The notes under the pieces were generated by a model. The model did no database searches. It saw only the letters and a program-made list of their open reading frames with translations, and was not told the origin of the DNA. From the NCBI RefSeq assembly GCF_004187715.1, contig NZ_QZWF01000001.1, positions 186,001 to 250,000 of the forward strand: a DNA stretch of 64,000 bases, given 5' to 3'. The position numbers were made by a program, and so were the translations under genes. The stretch's first letter is position 1; each line of letters starts with the position of its first letter. The DNA comes from Streptomyces sp. F001 (GTDB lineage Bacteria > Actinomycetota > Actinomycetes > Streptomycetales > Streptomycetaceae). Positions 11,200 to 20,941 of the stretch are shown here, piece by piece.

Positions 11200-11272
11200 C
11201 AAGACCGGTCGGATTCGAACCGACGTCCTCCAGCTCGATGCGTGGGCGCGACGACCTCTGCGCTACGGCCTT
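11200..11272 (-). tRNA. tRNA-like element with imperfect anticodon arm
   Basis: On the minus strand the acceptor AAGGCCG (11272-11266) pairs with CGGTCTT (11207-11201) with one G-U. It is followed by TA and a D-arm GCGC/GCGC with AGAGGTCGTC loop. The T-arm is perfect: GTCGG-TTCGAAT-CCGAC. The segment between D- and T-arms is only 21 bases and forms no proper five-base-pair anticodon stem, so no anticodon can be assigned. Either a base or two has been lost in sequencing or this is a degenerate tRNA. It lies between the LRR operon and the chimeric transporter fragment, where tRNA-type attachment sites are often found. Confidence 0.35.
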
Positions 11273-11435
11273 GCTGCGCACGATCATAGCCACACTCCGC
11301 ACCTGATTTCGATCACCAGTGTGATGCGATTGCGCCAGGCGGCGCGGCCGAATATGGGCGTACGGTCGCGGGGCACGGACGCCCCGACACCAACTCCATG
11401 GTGGAAACGCGCACTTCAACACCCAAAACTATGGT

Positions 11436-11546
11436 GTCCCACCGCACACGAGGAAGTGGCGCACATGGCCTCCGCAGCATCCGCTCCCCCAACGCCCGGC
11501 AACCTCAAGCGCATCGTCGCCGCCAGCCTCATCGGCACCACCATCG
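11436..11546. repeat. 111-bp direct repeat, left copy (matches 49541-49651)
   Basis: Bases 11436-11546 are identical to 49541-49651 (offset 38105). They cover the ribosome binding region and first 27 codons of an MHS-type transporter. Identity stops sharply on both sides. In the right copy the transporter gene is complete; in the left copy it is fused to another gene. Confidence 0.9.
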
Positions 11547-11919
11547 GGGCATCAGCGGTGACGCCCGCGCTCACCTACTCCCTGTTCTGGCGAGGGTTCA
11601 CTCGCACCGGCCTGCTCGCCACCCTCTACGGCGGCGCGGCCTGCGCGCTTGTGCTGATGGTCTTCTCCAAGGCCGTTTCGGGCACGCCGTCCGCCGTCTT
11701 CCCGGACGCCGACTTCGCCCTGTTCCCCATGCAGTCCACCGGACTGGTCTCCGTCCCGTTCGGCTACCTGGCGGGCTGGCTGGGCAGCCGTCCGGACCAC
11801 TGGCACCGCGCCGCCGCCAGCCTCGAGAACCGGCGGCTGTACGAGGAGAGCGAGGCACGGCTGCTCGCCGCCGCCCCGGAGGCAGCCCGTCAAGCCAGGT
11901 TCGACGGACGATGCCGTAA
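11465..11919 (+). pseudogene. Chimera: start of MHS transporter fused in frame to the end of a sodium:solute symporter
   Basis: ATG at 11465 with GAGGAAG upstream encodes [20 protein letters not shown], identical to the start of the intact transporter at 49570. After residue 27 the sequence switches to ATPALTYSLFWRGFTRTG, LLATLYGGAACALVLMVFSK and FALFPMQSTGLVSVPFGYLAG, which match the C-terminal membrane helices of acetate/solute symporters (SSS family, ActP-like). The fusion is in frame, but the product lacks the transporter core, so function is doubtful. The tail after about 11885 runs antisense over the end of the downstream regulator; one shifted frame stops at 11919. It may be a genuine recombination scar or an assembly join. 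Confidence 0.7.
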
Positions 11920-13666
11920 CGGCGCATCTTGCGGTACATCGTGGCGCGGGAGATACCAAGGTCCTGGGCAGTGCGCTGGACATTGGAGTTGTGGTCCATC
12001 AACCCACGCAGGATGGCATCGCGTTCCAGCGCCTCGATGGTGGTCAGGACCTTGTGCGAGGACACCCGGCATTCCGGCGGGAGGTCCTCCGCATGGATCA
12101 TCGGGCCGGAAGGCCGCCGCGCCAGTCCGCGCATCACCGACTCCAGCTGCCGGACGTTCTCCGGCCAGGGGCATCGCTGCAGCATGGTCAGGGCATCCGG
12201 GGAGAACCTGCTCTCACCGTTCGGCCGGTACTTGCGCAGGAAGAACCGCGCCAGGTACTCGATGTCCCCGGGCGATGGCGCAGGGCGGCACCTCCACCAA
12301 GGCACCGCAGAGCTGGTCGAGCTGGTCATCGGTGCCGACCATCGACGGCTGGCTGGTCAGGACCAGTTGCCCGGTGGCGGTGCCGTCCAGGTGCGTCAGC
12401 AGGTTCCTCAGTCGCTGCCGCAGCTGGTCGCCCAACAGGTGAACGTCGCGCAGGACAAGCACGTTGGACGGCACGGCGAGCAGCTCTCCGATGTCATGCA
12501 GCCAGCCCTCGGTGGCGGCAGGCGCATCGGACAGCGGCGGCTGCGTCATCTCCAGCCGGCGTCCGCCGCCGTGGGCCCGGTGCAGGGCCTCGACCAGCGC
12601 CCTCTTGCCGACGCCGGCTTCGCCCAGGAGATGCAGCGACGTCCCGGCCACGAACGCCGCCTGGCTGTCGGCGACCGCGCGCAGCCAGTGCGGGGACGAG
12701 CCCACCAGTCCCAGGTCGGACCGGGCAGGCGCGGCGGAAACCGCGGGTCCCTGCTGCGGGCGTCCGATCAGCCGGACTCGGAAGACGGCGCCCGCGTCGC
12801 TGTCCTCGCGCCGACAGCGACTGACCCTGAGTTCGGCGACCCGTCCGGAGGGCAGGGCGATGCTGCGCGTCCCCTCCGTCCGGGGCTGTCGGCGATCTCG
12901 CGGGCGTGGTCGAGCAGCGCGTAGTGATCCGGCCCGGTCACCGCCGTGCTGAGTTGCTCGTTCATCATGACGACATCGCGGTTCAGGGCCAGCACGGGGC
13001 CCGGACGTACCGAGGAGCACGCCTCCATGTAGTCATGGAACAGGGCCCGCTCGCGCCGCGAGGTGATCGCCGCGATTTCACCTTCGATCTGGGCTGCGAC
13101 CGAGCGGGCGAAGGCCATCAGCATGCCGTCGGAGCCCTGACGGATGGTGGTGAGGTTGAAGGCCCCCAGCAGGTGCGCCGGGTGGATGCAGGATCGGCAC
13201 GGCCGCGCAGTGGAAGTCCCGCAAAGCCTCGACGTAGTGCTCCATTCCGGCGATCATGACCGGACGGCCGCTGGCCAGCGCGGTCCCGATGCCGTTGGTG
13301 CCCACGTAGCGCTCGGCGAACACATGGCCCGGGGCCAGCTGCACGCGGTTGAGGTTCGTCGTCAGCCCCTCGTGGGACACCTTCCGGAGAGCACCACGCC
13401 GTTCCGGTCCGTGATCATGATGGACACCGGGTCGTCGGCGAGCTGCTCGTGCAGCCTGTCCAGGATCGGCAGCGCCGCCCTGGCGAGGGGGCTGTCGAGG
13501 TTGGGTTGTTCAGGTACGGAGCATCGAGGCTGCCCGACCGCACCTTGTGCTCCATCGAGCGCTGCCACGAGGCCACGACAAGCGGCCGGGCGCTTGGATC
13601 GTTGGTGACTTCCAGGTAGAGCTCTCTGGCTGCTCTCAGCGAGCTTCCGGGCTGGTGGCGGGGCAT
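11890..13666 (-). CDS. AcoR/MimR-like activator: GAF + AAA-like + Fis HTH (frame broken)
   Basis: ATG at 13666 (MPRHQPGSSLRAARELYLEV) has GGGAG five bases upstream. About 590 residues after repair. Order: GAF-like sensor region (ILDRLHEQLADDPVSIMITD, YVGTNGIGTALASGRPVMI), AAA-like domain with Walker A GEAGVGKRALVEA (near 12640) and the C-terminal lid CPWPENVRQLESVMRGLARR, then a Fis-type helix-turn-helix (NVQRTAQDLGISRATMYRKM). This is the bacterial enhancer-binding layout, but no GAFTGA loop for sigma-54 contact is visible and streptomycetes lack sigma-54. It is divergent from the alcohol dehydrogenase/ABC operon and very likely its regulator. The stop at about 11890 assumes one restored base. 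Confidence 0.8.
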
Positions 13667-13752
13667 TAACACTCCCGTACTGCGCGCGTCGCATTCCCTC
13701 AATGCAGTGATTGGACCAGCTCGGCGGCGTGGCCCTACGGCGTGTATCACAT

Positions 13753-13783
13753 TGAGACATCCGCGGACGACTTCTGAGACATC
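13753..13783. promoter_or_regulatory. Paired TGAGACATC repeats, candidate operator
   Basis: TGAGACATC occurs at 13753-13761 and again at 13775-13783, 22 bp apart, i.e. about two helical turns on the same face. They lie in the divergent region between the Fis-type activator (start 13666) and the dehydrogenase operon (start 13847), where the activator would be expected to bind. Binding itself is inference. Confidence 0.35.
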
Positions 13784-13846
13784 GACCTGCGAGCGACGGC
13801 CTGTGTAATCGGCGCACCATCCACCCGCCGACCCACAGGAGCCGCC

Positions 13847-14861
13847 ATGAAGGCCGTGCAGGTCATCGAGTACGACGAGCCGCCCGTGCTCGTGACGTGC
13901 CGGACCCGCAGATCACCGTCCGCTGGATGTGATCGTGAAGATCGGGGGCGCCGGAGTCTGCCGGACCGATCTGCACATCCTCGAAGGACAGTGGAAGGAC
14001 AAGAGCGGGGTCACCCTGCCGTACACGATCGGTCACGAGAACGCCGGCTGGGTCGCGGAGGTCGGGCAGTCCGTCACCACGTCAAGGTCGGTGACCCGGT
14101 CATCCTGCACCCGCTGGTGACTTGCGTCTGTGCCGCGCCTGCCGGGCCGGCGACGACGTGCACGCATGAACTCGGCCTTCCCCGGCATCGACGCCGACGG
14201 GGGCTACGCCGAGTACCTGAAGACCAACGCCCGCTCGGTCGTGCCGCTCGCTCCGTCCCTCGAGCCGGCCTCGGTGGCGGCCCTGGCCGACGCCGGGCTC
14301 ACGGCGTACCACGCCGTCGCCAAGGCGGCCCGGGTACTGCGGCCCGGTGACAGGGCCGTGGTCATCGGCGCGGGCGGGCTCGGCACATCGGGATCCAGGT
14401 GCTGCGGGCCCTGTCGCCGGTCGAGATGATCGTCATCGACCGCAGTCCGGAGGCCCTGGCGCTGGCCGAGGAACTGGGCGCCGACCACACGCTCGTCGCG
14501 GACGGAAGCGAGGCCGACCGTGTGCGGGACCTCACCTCGGGGCACGGGCGGAGGCCGTCCTGGACTTCGTCGGTGAGGGGGGTGCCGTCGAGACGGGCGT
14601 GGCCTGCCTGCGCCGCAACGGCAACTACTACGTCATCGGCTACGGCGGCCACCTCCACGTTCCGACGATCGACGTCATCTCCACGGAGATCAACTTCATC
14701 GGGAACCTCGTGGGGTCCTACAACGACCTCTCCGAGCTGATGGTCCTGGCCGCCCGCGCAAGGTCACCCTGCACACCCAGCGCTACCCCTCGCCTCCTTC
14801 CAGCAGGCCCTCGACGACCTGGACTCCGGGCCGTGCGCGGCCGAGCGATCTTGATCCCTGA
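13847..14861 (+). CDS. Zinc-dependent NAD(P)-linked alcohol dehydrogenase (frame broken)
   Basis: ATG at 13847 preceded by AGGAG. About 340 residues. Medium-chain dehydrogenase features are all visible once frames are joined: catalytic zinc region GVCRTDLHILEG and GHENAGWV, four-cysteine structural zinc loop (C-x2-C-x2-C ... C, near 14110-14165), and the cofactor motif GAGGLG (near 14365). It ends RAILIP at 14861. At least six single G or C losses explain the frame changes; for example GGCCAC reads GGCAC near 14384. It is the first gene of the ABC operon and so probably oxidises the imported alcohol or polyol. Aromatic or sugar alcohols are alternatives. Confidence 0.85.
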
Positions 14862-14878
14862 CACCGCAGGAGCAGCCC

Positions 14879-16476
14879 ATGCGCAGCAGACCGTACCCGG
14901 CCCTGGTCGCCGTCGCGGCCGTCGCGGCCCTGACCGCCACCGCGTGCACCGCCCAGAGCCAGGAACAGCAAAAGCCCAAGGAAAGGCCGCGCTCTTCAAG
15001 CCCGGCTCGGAGATCAGCTACCAGAAGTACGGCAAGGACTACCCGGCCACGAAGGTCAAGGACGTCCCCGGACCCTGCAGCTACGAAGCGATCAGCCGCA
15101 AGGACTACTCCGGACAGACACTGAAGATCATCAGCCACGCCGTTCCCGTCATCGGTGAGCCGACTCAGCTGCACGCCAAGCAGTTCGAGGACATCACCGG
15201 CGGGAAGGTCGAGGTCGTCAACGTCCCCTTCGGTGAGCTGCACCAGAAGATCCTCACGCCCCTTCAGGCGGGCCAGCCGGCGTACGACGTCATGTTCTAC
15301 CCGTCCCTGTGGATCGGCGACATGGCCCCCTATCTGGCACCGGTACCGAAGAAGTACCTGAACACCCCCGGCATGAAGGACGTCACCAAGGCCTACATGG
15401 ACGTGGCGACCTGGGACGAGAAGGTCGTGCAGTACCCGGTGGACGGTGACCGGCACTACCTCAAGGTCCGCACCGATGTGCTGAAGGACCCCAAGCGGCA
15501 GGCGGAGTACAAGAAGGCCACGGGCAAGGACCTGAAGGTCCCACGACGTGGGCCGAGTACCAGCAGATAGCCGAGTTCTTCAGCGGCAAGGACTTCGACG
15601 GCGACGGCAAGCGCAACTACGGCAGCGCCGAGGTGACCAAGCGCGACGACCTGACGTTCTCCGCGTTCATCAGCCGGGCGGCGCCCTATGTGAAGAACGC
15701 GGACGTCGAGGGCGGTGTCTTCTTCGACGTGGAGACCATGCAGCCGCTGATCAACACGCCCGGCTTCGTCCGCGCCCTGGAGGACATGGTGAAAGCCAAG
15801 TCCACGTGGGCACCCGGCGGCGCAACTTCGGCCTGGGAGACGAGATCTTCTCCTTCGGCGGCGGGCAGACGCTGATGTCGTACTCGTGGACGACGCCTTC
15901 ATCCAGGCCCAGCAGCCGGACAGCAGGATCCGCAACAAGGTCGAGGCGGCGCCGCTGCCGGGCTCCACGGAGGTCTACAACCGCACCACGAAGTCGTGGG
16001 ACAAGAATGCCAACCAGGCGCCCTACTTCACCTGGGGATGGACCTCGGCGGTGGCCAAGTCCTCCAGCCACCAGCAGATGGCCTTCGACTACCTGTGCTT
16101 CTTCAGCAACGAAGCCAACACCGCCCTCGACCTGACCATCGGCCGGTTCGGTGTCAACCCCTACCGCAACGCCCACTTCGACCCGGCGTTCTGGCAGAAG
16201 CAGGGCTGGGACAAGGACGCCGCAGAATCGTACGTCCGAACACTCTCCGGCATGGAGAAGAACCCCAACCGCATGTTCGACCTGCGTGTTCCCGGTGTGA
16301 ACCAGTACATGTCCGCGCTGGCCAACGGCGTCGCCGCGGCTCTGGCGGGCCAGCAGTCCCCGCAGCGGGCACTGGACGACGTGGCCCAGGAATGGTTCGA
16401 GATCACCGACCAGATCGGCAAGGACAAGGTCCAAAGCGCCTATCGCAACGTGGTCGCGCTCGAGGACAACTCCTGA
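14879..16476 (+). CDS. ABC importer substrate-binding lipoprotein (frame broken)
   Basis: ATG at 14879, 17 bases after the dehydrogenase stop. Residues 1-23 are an export signal ending TATAC with Cys23 as probable lipid anchor. About 530 residues in all, long for a family 1 solute-binding protein. Recognisable stretches include YSGQTLKIISHAVP, KVEVVNVPFGELHQKILTPL, YDVMFYPSLWIGDMAPYL and FSGKDFDGDGKRNYGSAEVT; the last resembles a calcium-type D-x-D-x-D loop. Four frame changes, each repaired by one G or C (for example CCCC reads CCC near 15540). Size and gene set resemble the glycerol-binding protein of rhizobial glycerol importers; the substrate is inferred only. Confidence 0.85.
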
Positions 16477-16490
16477 TCCGACCGCAGGAT

Positions 16491-16528
16491 GCCCCCGGGT
16501 GGCCGGACCGGACCGGCCACCCGGGGGC
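16491..16528 (+). terminator. Strong intercistronic hairpin after the binding-protein gene
   Basis: A perfect 16-bp stem (16491-16506 with 16513-16528, loop ACCGGA) sits 14 bases after the binding-protein stop and 25 bases before the first permease. There is no T-tract. It probably acts as a partial terminator or mRNA stabiliser that raises binding-protein yield over membrane components, as in many ABC operons. Confidence 0.65.
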
Positions 16529-16553
16529 GCCCGCCCCTTCCGCGAGGAGAACC

Positions 16554-17427
16554 ATGGACGGCCTGCGCCGACACAAGAGCATGTTCCTGTTGCCCGGACT
16601 GCTCACGCTCTTTCTGATCATCATCTTTCCGCTGCTGTTCACCATCCGCGTCAGCTTCTCCGGCTGGAACGTCAGCAACCCCTACCTGGACTTCATCGGA
16701 GGGCCAACTACACCGCCGTGCTGCACGACAGCCGCTTCTGGGCGTCCATCACCCGGCTGATCCTGCTGGCCGGCGGCACGGTCCTGATCCAGTACGTCAT
16801 CGGGTTCGGCATGGCCCTGCTGGTCTGGCGCGAGGTACGCGGCCGCAGATTCTGGCGCGTGCTGTTCCTCGTCCCGATGATGACCACGCCCGTGGTGATG
16901 GCCGCCATCTGGCAGACGATCTTCCATGAGTCACTGGGGCCGGCGAACGATCTGCTGGACATGCTGGGCCTGAACAGGATTCCCTGGCTCACCGAGTCCG
17001 GGCCGGCGCTCGTCGCGCTGATGACGGTCGAGGTCTGGCAGTGGACCCCCTTCATGTTCCTGCTGCTGCTGGCCGGCCTGCTGAGCCTGCCGAAGGAACC
17101 GTTCATGGCCGCCGCGATCGACGGCGCCGGCACTGGCGCACCTTCTGGAAGGTGACCTTCCCGCTGATGGCTCCGGTGTCGGTCGCGCGGTCGTCATCCG
17201 GCTGATCGAGGCGTCCAAGCTCTCCGACAGCGTCTACGTACTGACCTCCGGCGGGCCGGGCTCCTCCACGGAGACTCCGGGTTACTACCTCTACATCCAG
17301 GGGCTCAGGGACCAGCAGACCGGGTACAGCGGCGCGATGTCCCTGATCTACCTGGTGCTGATGAGCGTCACGCTCACGGTCGTCGCCGCCCTGCTCACCA
17401 GAGCGTTCAAGCTGAAGGGACTCATGA
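16554..17427 (+). CDS. ABC importer permease, MalF-like (frame broken)
   Basis: ATG at 16554 with GAGGAG upstream. About 290 residues with six hydrophobic helices: MFLLPGLLTLFLIIIFPLL at the N-terminus, then LFLVPMMTTPVVMAAIWQTI and others. The cytoplasmic EAA loop is EPFMAAAIDGAGTW(R)TFWKVTFPL near 17098-17165. The end is assigned to the TGA overlapping the next ATG (ATGA at 17424-17427). Frame changes near 16700, 17135 and 17190. It forms the channel together with the second permease. Confidence 0.85.
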
Positions 17428-18264
17428 GGTCACGCCTTTATCCCACATTCAAATACACCGTGATCGCGCTGTGGGCCTGCTTCGTCGCGGGACCGTTCTT
17501 CTGGGCGATGACGACCAGTTTCAAGAATGCCAACGCGGTCCAGGCGGCCCCACCTACCTTCCCTGGCTGCAGTACAAGCCGACCCTCACCGGCTGGCGCA
17601 ACATCTTCGGCGGAGCCGGCGGTGTCGATGTGATCCAGCCCTTCGTCAACAGCGCGATCGTCACCATCGCCGCGTCGGCCATCAGCCTGGCCCTGGGTCC
17701 CTGGCCGCCTACGCACTGTCCGCTACCGGTTCAGGCTGGGCTTCATCAAGAACGGCGACATCGTCTTCTTCTTCGTCTCACAACGAATCATGCCGCCGGT
17801 CGTCCTGGTGATCCCCTTCTTCTACCTCCTGCAGTGGGCGGCCTCCTGGACAGCATCCCCGGCCTGGTCATCGTGACGGTCGCACTGCTGCTGCCCATCG
17901 CGGTCTGGGTGATGGTGGACTTCTTCAACGGCATTCCGCGGGAAATCGACGAGATGGCGATGCTGGACGGCTGCGGCCCGTTCCAGACCTTCGTACGGGC
18001 GATCCTGCCGAACTCCCTGCCCGGCCTGACCGTGGCGGCGATGTTCTGCGCCGTGTTCGGCTGGAACGACTTCTTCTTCGCCTTCCGGCTGACCTTCACC
18101 GAGGTCCAGACCCTGCCCCAGGCGGTCGTCGCCCTCAACTCCTCCATTCCGCCGTGGTGGACGCTGTCCGCCCCGCGCTCTTCGGCGTGACGCCGCTGAT
18201 CCTGCTCGCCATCTGGGTGGAGCGCTATCTGTCCAAGGGGAACCTGTCGGGAGCGGTCCGATGA
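17424..18264 (+). CDS. ABC importer permease, MalG-like (frame broken)
   Basis: ATG at 17424 overlaps the preceding stop. About 280 residues and six predicted helices (YTVIALWACFVAGPFFWAM, SAIVTIAASAISLALG, LVIVTVALLLPIAVWVMVDF and others). The EAA motif is IPREIDEMAMLDGCGPFQTF near 17935-17990. It ends NLSGAVR at a TGA overlapping the first ATPase ATG. Frame changes lie near 17548, 17700, 17830 and 18175. It pairs with the upstream permease. Confidence 0.85.
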
Positions 18265-19341
18265 ACCTGAACGCCACTGATCTCTGCCTGACCGTCGACG
18301 GCGTCGACCACCTCAGGAACGTGACCGCGACCTTCCAGCCGGGACGGCTCCACACCGTCATCGGCCGGACGATGGCCGGAAAGACGACGCTGCTGCGGTC
18401 CTGGCCGGCCTGCAGAAAGTGGATTCCGGCTCCCTGACCCGGGCGGGAGCGGACTTCCTGAAGACGCCGGTGTGGCGGCGCGACACCGCCATGGTCTACC
18501 AGCAGTTCATCAACTACCCGCATCTCAATGTGTTCCACAATGTGGCCTTCCCGCTGAAGCGGGCCGGGCTGTCACAGGAGGAGATCCAGCGTCGGTCCGG
18601 CAGAGCCTGACGAGTGTCGGGCTTTCGGATTTCGAGGCACGCAAGCCGTCCCAGCTCTCCGGCGGCCAGCAGCAGCGCGTCGCGATGGCCCGCGCCCTGG
18701 CACGCGCCACCGGCATCCTCCTGCTCGACGAGCCGCTGGCGAACCTGGACTACAAGTTGCGCGAACAACTGCGTGACGAATTCAAGACCCTCTTCTCGGA
18801 CCGGGGGGACACGATCGTCATCTACACGACCACCGAACCCGCCGAGGCGATGATGCTCGGTGATGTGGTGCTGGTCATGCACGAGGGGCGGATCCTCCAG
18901 ACCGCACCCCGCAGGAGGTCTTCGAACGCCCGGCGACCACCACGGTGGCGTCCATCATCAACGACCCGCCCATGAACATCTTCGCGGGCCGGATCGAGGG
19001 CGGCCAGGTCACGGTGGCCGGCTTCCAGGCCACACATGTCTCCGCGCACTGTCCGACCTTCCCGACGGCGCCTACCGGTTCGGCCTGCGCGCCACGGACG
19101 TCGGCCTGGCCTCCAGCGGGGTCGAGGGCGAGGTCACCTTCGTGGAGATCTCCGGTTCCGAGACCTTCGTCCATGTGGTCGTCGGCGAGAGCCCCTTCGT
19201 CGTACAGATCGAGGGCATCCACGACGTCGCCTCGACCTGGTCAAACTGCGGCTCCGTCCCGACCGGCTGTTCGCCTTCGACGAGCAGGGAACGCTCGTGC
19301 GGACACCTTCATACGATCTCGCTTCAGTGGAAGGGCGTTGA
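18261..19341 (+). CDS. ABC importer ATPase 1 (frame broken)
   Basis: ATG at 18261 overlaps the permease stop. About 360 residues. Walker A is [11 protein letters not shown], an unusual but acceptable P-loop (near 18364-18396). The signature [15 protein letters not shown] is standard (near 18655) and Walker B is [12 protein letters not shown] (near 18716). A C-terminal MalK-type regulatory domain follows ([20 protein letters not shown]). Frame changes occur near 18395, 18598, 18915, 19045 and 19230. It is followed after one base by a second ATPase gene, suggesting a heterodimeric motor. Confidence 0.85.
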
Positions 19342-19342
19342 C

Positions 19343-20424
19343 ATGGCGCAGTTGGACATCGTCGACGTCGGGCACGCCTACGCGCCGGGTGTCGAAGAGG
19401 AGCGGTGGGCTCTCAAACCGCTGAACCTGACCTTCGAGTCCGGCACGACGTATGCACTGGTCGGCCCCTCGGGCTGCGGCAAGACGACGCTGCTGAACAT
19501 CCTGTCCGGCCTGGTCAGACCGTCCCAGGGACGGGTGCTGTTCGACGGCGTCGACGTCACCGCCCTGCCCACGAAGGCCCGCAACATCGCCCAGGTCTTC
19601 CAGTTCCCCGTCATCTACAAGTCGATGACGGTCTACGAGAACCTCGCCTTCCCGCTGCAGTGCCGACGTTGGGACAGGGCGAGGATCGACGCCAAGGTCC
19701 GGCAGGTCGCCGAGGCCCTGGACCTGCACGGCCGGCTGAGGCAGCCCGCCCGCGGGCTCACCGCCGACGACAAGCAACTGATCTCACTCGGCCGCGGCCT
19801 GGTCCGGGACGACGTCGCGGCCGTACTGATGGACGAGCCGCTCACCGTCATCGACCCGCAGCTGAAGCACCTGCTGCGGCGCAAGATCCGTGCGATCACC
19901 GAGCAGTTCAGGCCCACCGTGATCTACGTGACGCACGACCAGTACGAGGCGATGAGCTTCGCGCAGGAAGTGCTGGTGATGAAGGACGGCCGTGCCGTGC
20001 AGCAGGGCACCCGGAGCAGCTCTTCGAGGCGCCCTCGTCCACCTACGTCGGCTACTTCATCGGCTCACCGGCGATGAACTTCCTGACCGTGGACCGGGGC
20101 AACGGAAGCCTCGCGCTGGGTGGCCGGGCGCTGTCCGCCGCCTGGGACATCCCGCACAGCACGACCGAGGTCCAGGTGGGCGTCCGGCCCGAGTACGTCA
20201 AGATCGTCACGGACCCCGGTCCCAACACCTTCCCGGCACTCTGCGGAGCGTCACGGACCACGGCGCGCAGCGCGTGCTCGAGGTCGAGGTGGCCGGGCAG
20301 CTCGTAAGGACCAAGACGCGCGCGGGAGGAGGGAGTGCCGGCGGGCGAGGAGGTCCTGGTCCATCTGCCGCGCGCCAAGGTACTTCCGTACGCGGACGGT
20401 CAGTTGGTACTCCAGCCGTCATGA
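19343..20424 (+). CDS. ABC importer ATPase 2 with degenerate signature motif (frame broken near the end)
   Basis: ATG at 19343. About 360 residues. Walker A GPSGCGKTTLL (19466-19498), Q-loop QVFQFPVIYKSMTVYENLAF, Walker B VLMDEPLTVID and switch histidine YVTHDQYEAM are intact. Where LSGGQ should stand, the protein has LTADDKQLISLGRGLVR (19756-19806), so only one composite ATP site of the heterodimer would have a canonical signature. I recall a similar LTAD-type signature in the glycerol importer ATPases of rhizobia; a search would be needed to confirm it. Frame changes near 20010, 20240 and 20330. It ends LVLQPS at 20424. Confidence 0.85.
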
Positions 20425-20490
20425 CCCGCCGGGCACGCCCGCGCCACCCTCCCTCCCCCGCGCCGCCGCACGCGGCGGAAACGACACCAA

Positions 20491-20523
20491 GACATCCAAG
20501 ACATCCAAGACATCCAAGACATC
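20491..20523. repeat. 9-bp tandem repeat (GACATCCAA x3 plus GACATC)
   Basis: Three exact head-to-tail copies at 20491-20499, 20500-20508 and 20509-20517, followed by GACATC and preceded by the near copy GACACCAA. It fills the gap just upstream of the ribosome binding site of the monooxygenase gene (ATG 20538). This is the kind of site where slippage changes spacing. Confidence 0.8.
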
Positions 20524-20537
20524 AGCGAAGGAATCCC

Positions 20538-20870
20538 ATGATCTTCATCACCGCCAAGTTCCGGGTCCGTCCCGAGCACGCCGACCGCTGGCCCGAGATC
20601 GCTGCTGACTTCACCCGGGCCACGCGCGCCGAGCCCGGTTGCCTGTGGTTCGAGTGGTCGCGCAGTGTGGAGAACCCGACGGAGTACGTTCTGGTGGAGG
20701 CTTTCCGCGACGACGAGGCCGGGGTCGCGCATGTGCGGTCCGCGCACTTCAAGGCTGCGCAGCAGACGCTGCCGCCCCATCTGGCCGAGACGCCGCGCAT
20801 CGTCAACATGAGCGTTCCGCAGCACGACTGGTCGCTGCTCGGGGAGATGGCGGTCCCCGGCCAGGACTAG
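20538..20870 (+). CDS. Antibiotic biosynthesis monooxygenase-family (ABM/quinol monooxygenase-like) protein
   Basis: Single intact frame of 110 residues with GAAGGA before the ATG. It has the ferredoxin-like ABM fold signature: a beta strand MIFITAKFRVRPEHADRW, then EPGCLWFEWSRS, then EYVLVEAFRDDEAGVAH with SAHFKAA. These small dimeric proteins oxidise aromatic or quinol compounds without cofactor, or act as stress-linked YgiN-type quinol monooxygenases. It is the last gene of the dehydrogenase/ABC cluster, 114 bases after ATPase 2. Being unbroken makes it one of the few genes here unaffected by base loss. Confidence 0.85.
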   Translation: MIFITAKFRVRPEHADRWPEIAADFTRATRAEPGCLWFEWSRSVENPTEYVLVEAFRDDEAGVAHVRSAHFKAAQQTLPPHLAETPRIVNMSVPQHDWSLLGEMAVPGQD

Positions 20871-20941
20871 CGATCCCGCCGCCGGGTGCGGCCGCTGCCG
20901 TCCTCGGCGGATCCGGGGTCGCCCGGCGAGGCCCGAGACGG

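Noticed and set aside
13847..20424. Reading the dehydrogenase and ABC genes as pseudogenes
   Set aside because: All catalytic motifs are intact and in order, and every frame change is repaired by one G or C, so sequencing error is the simpler explanation.
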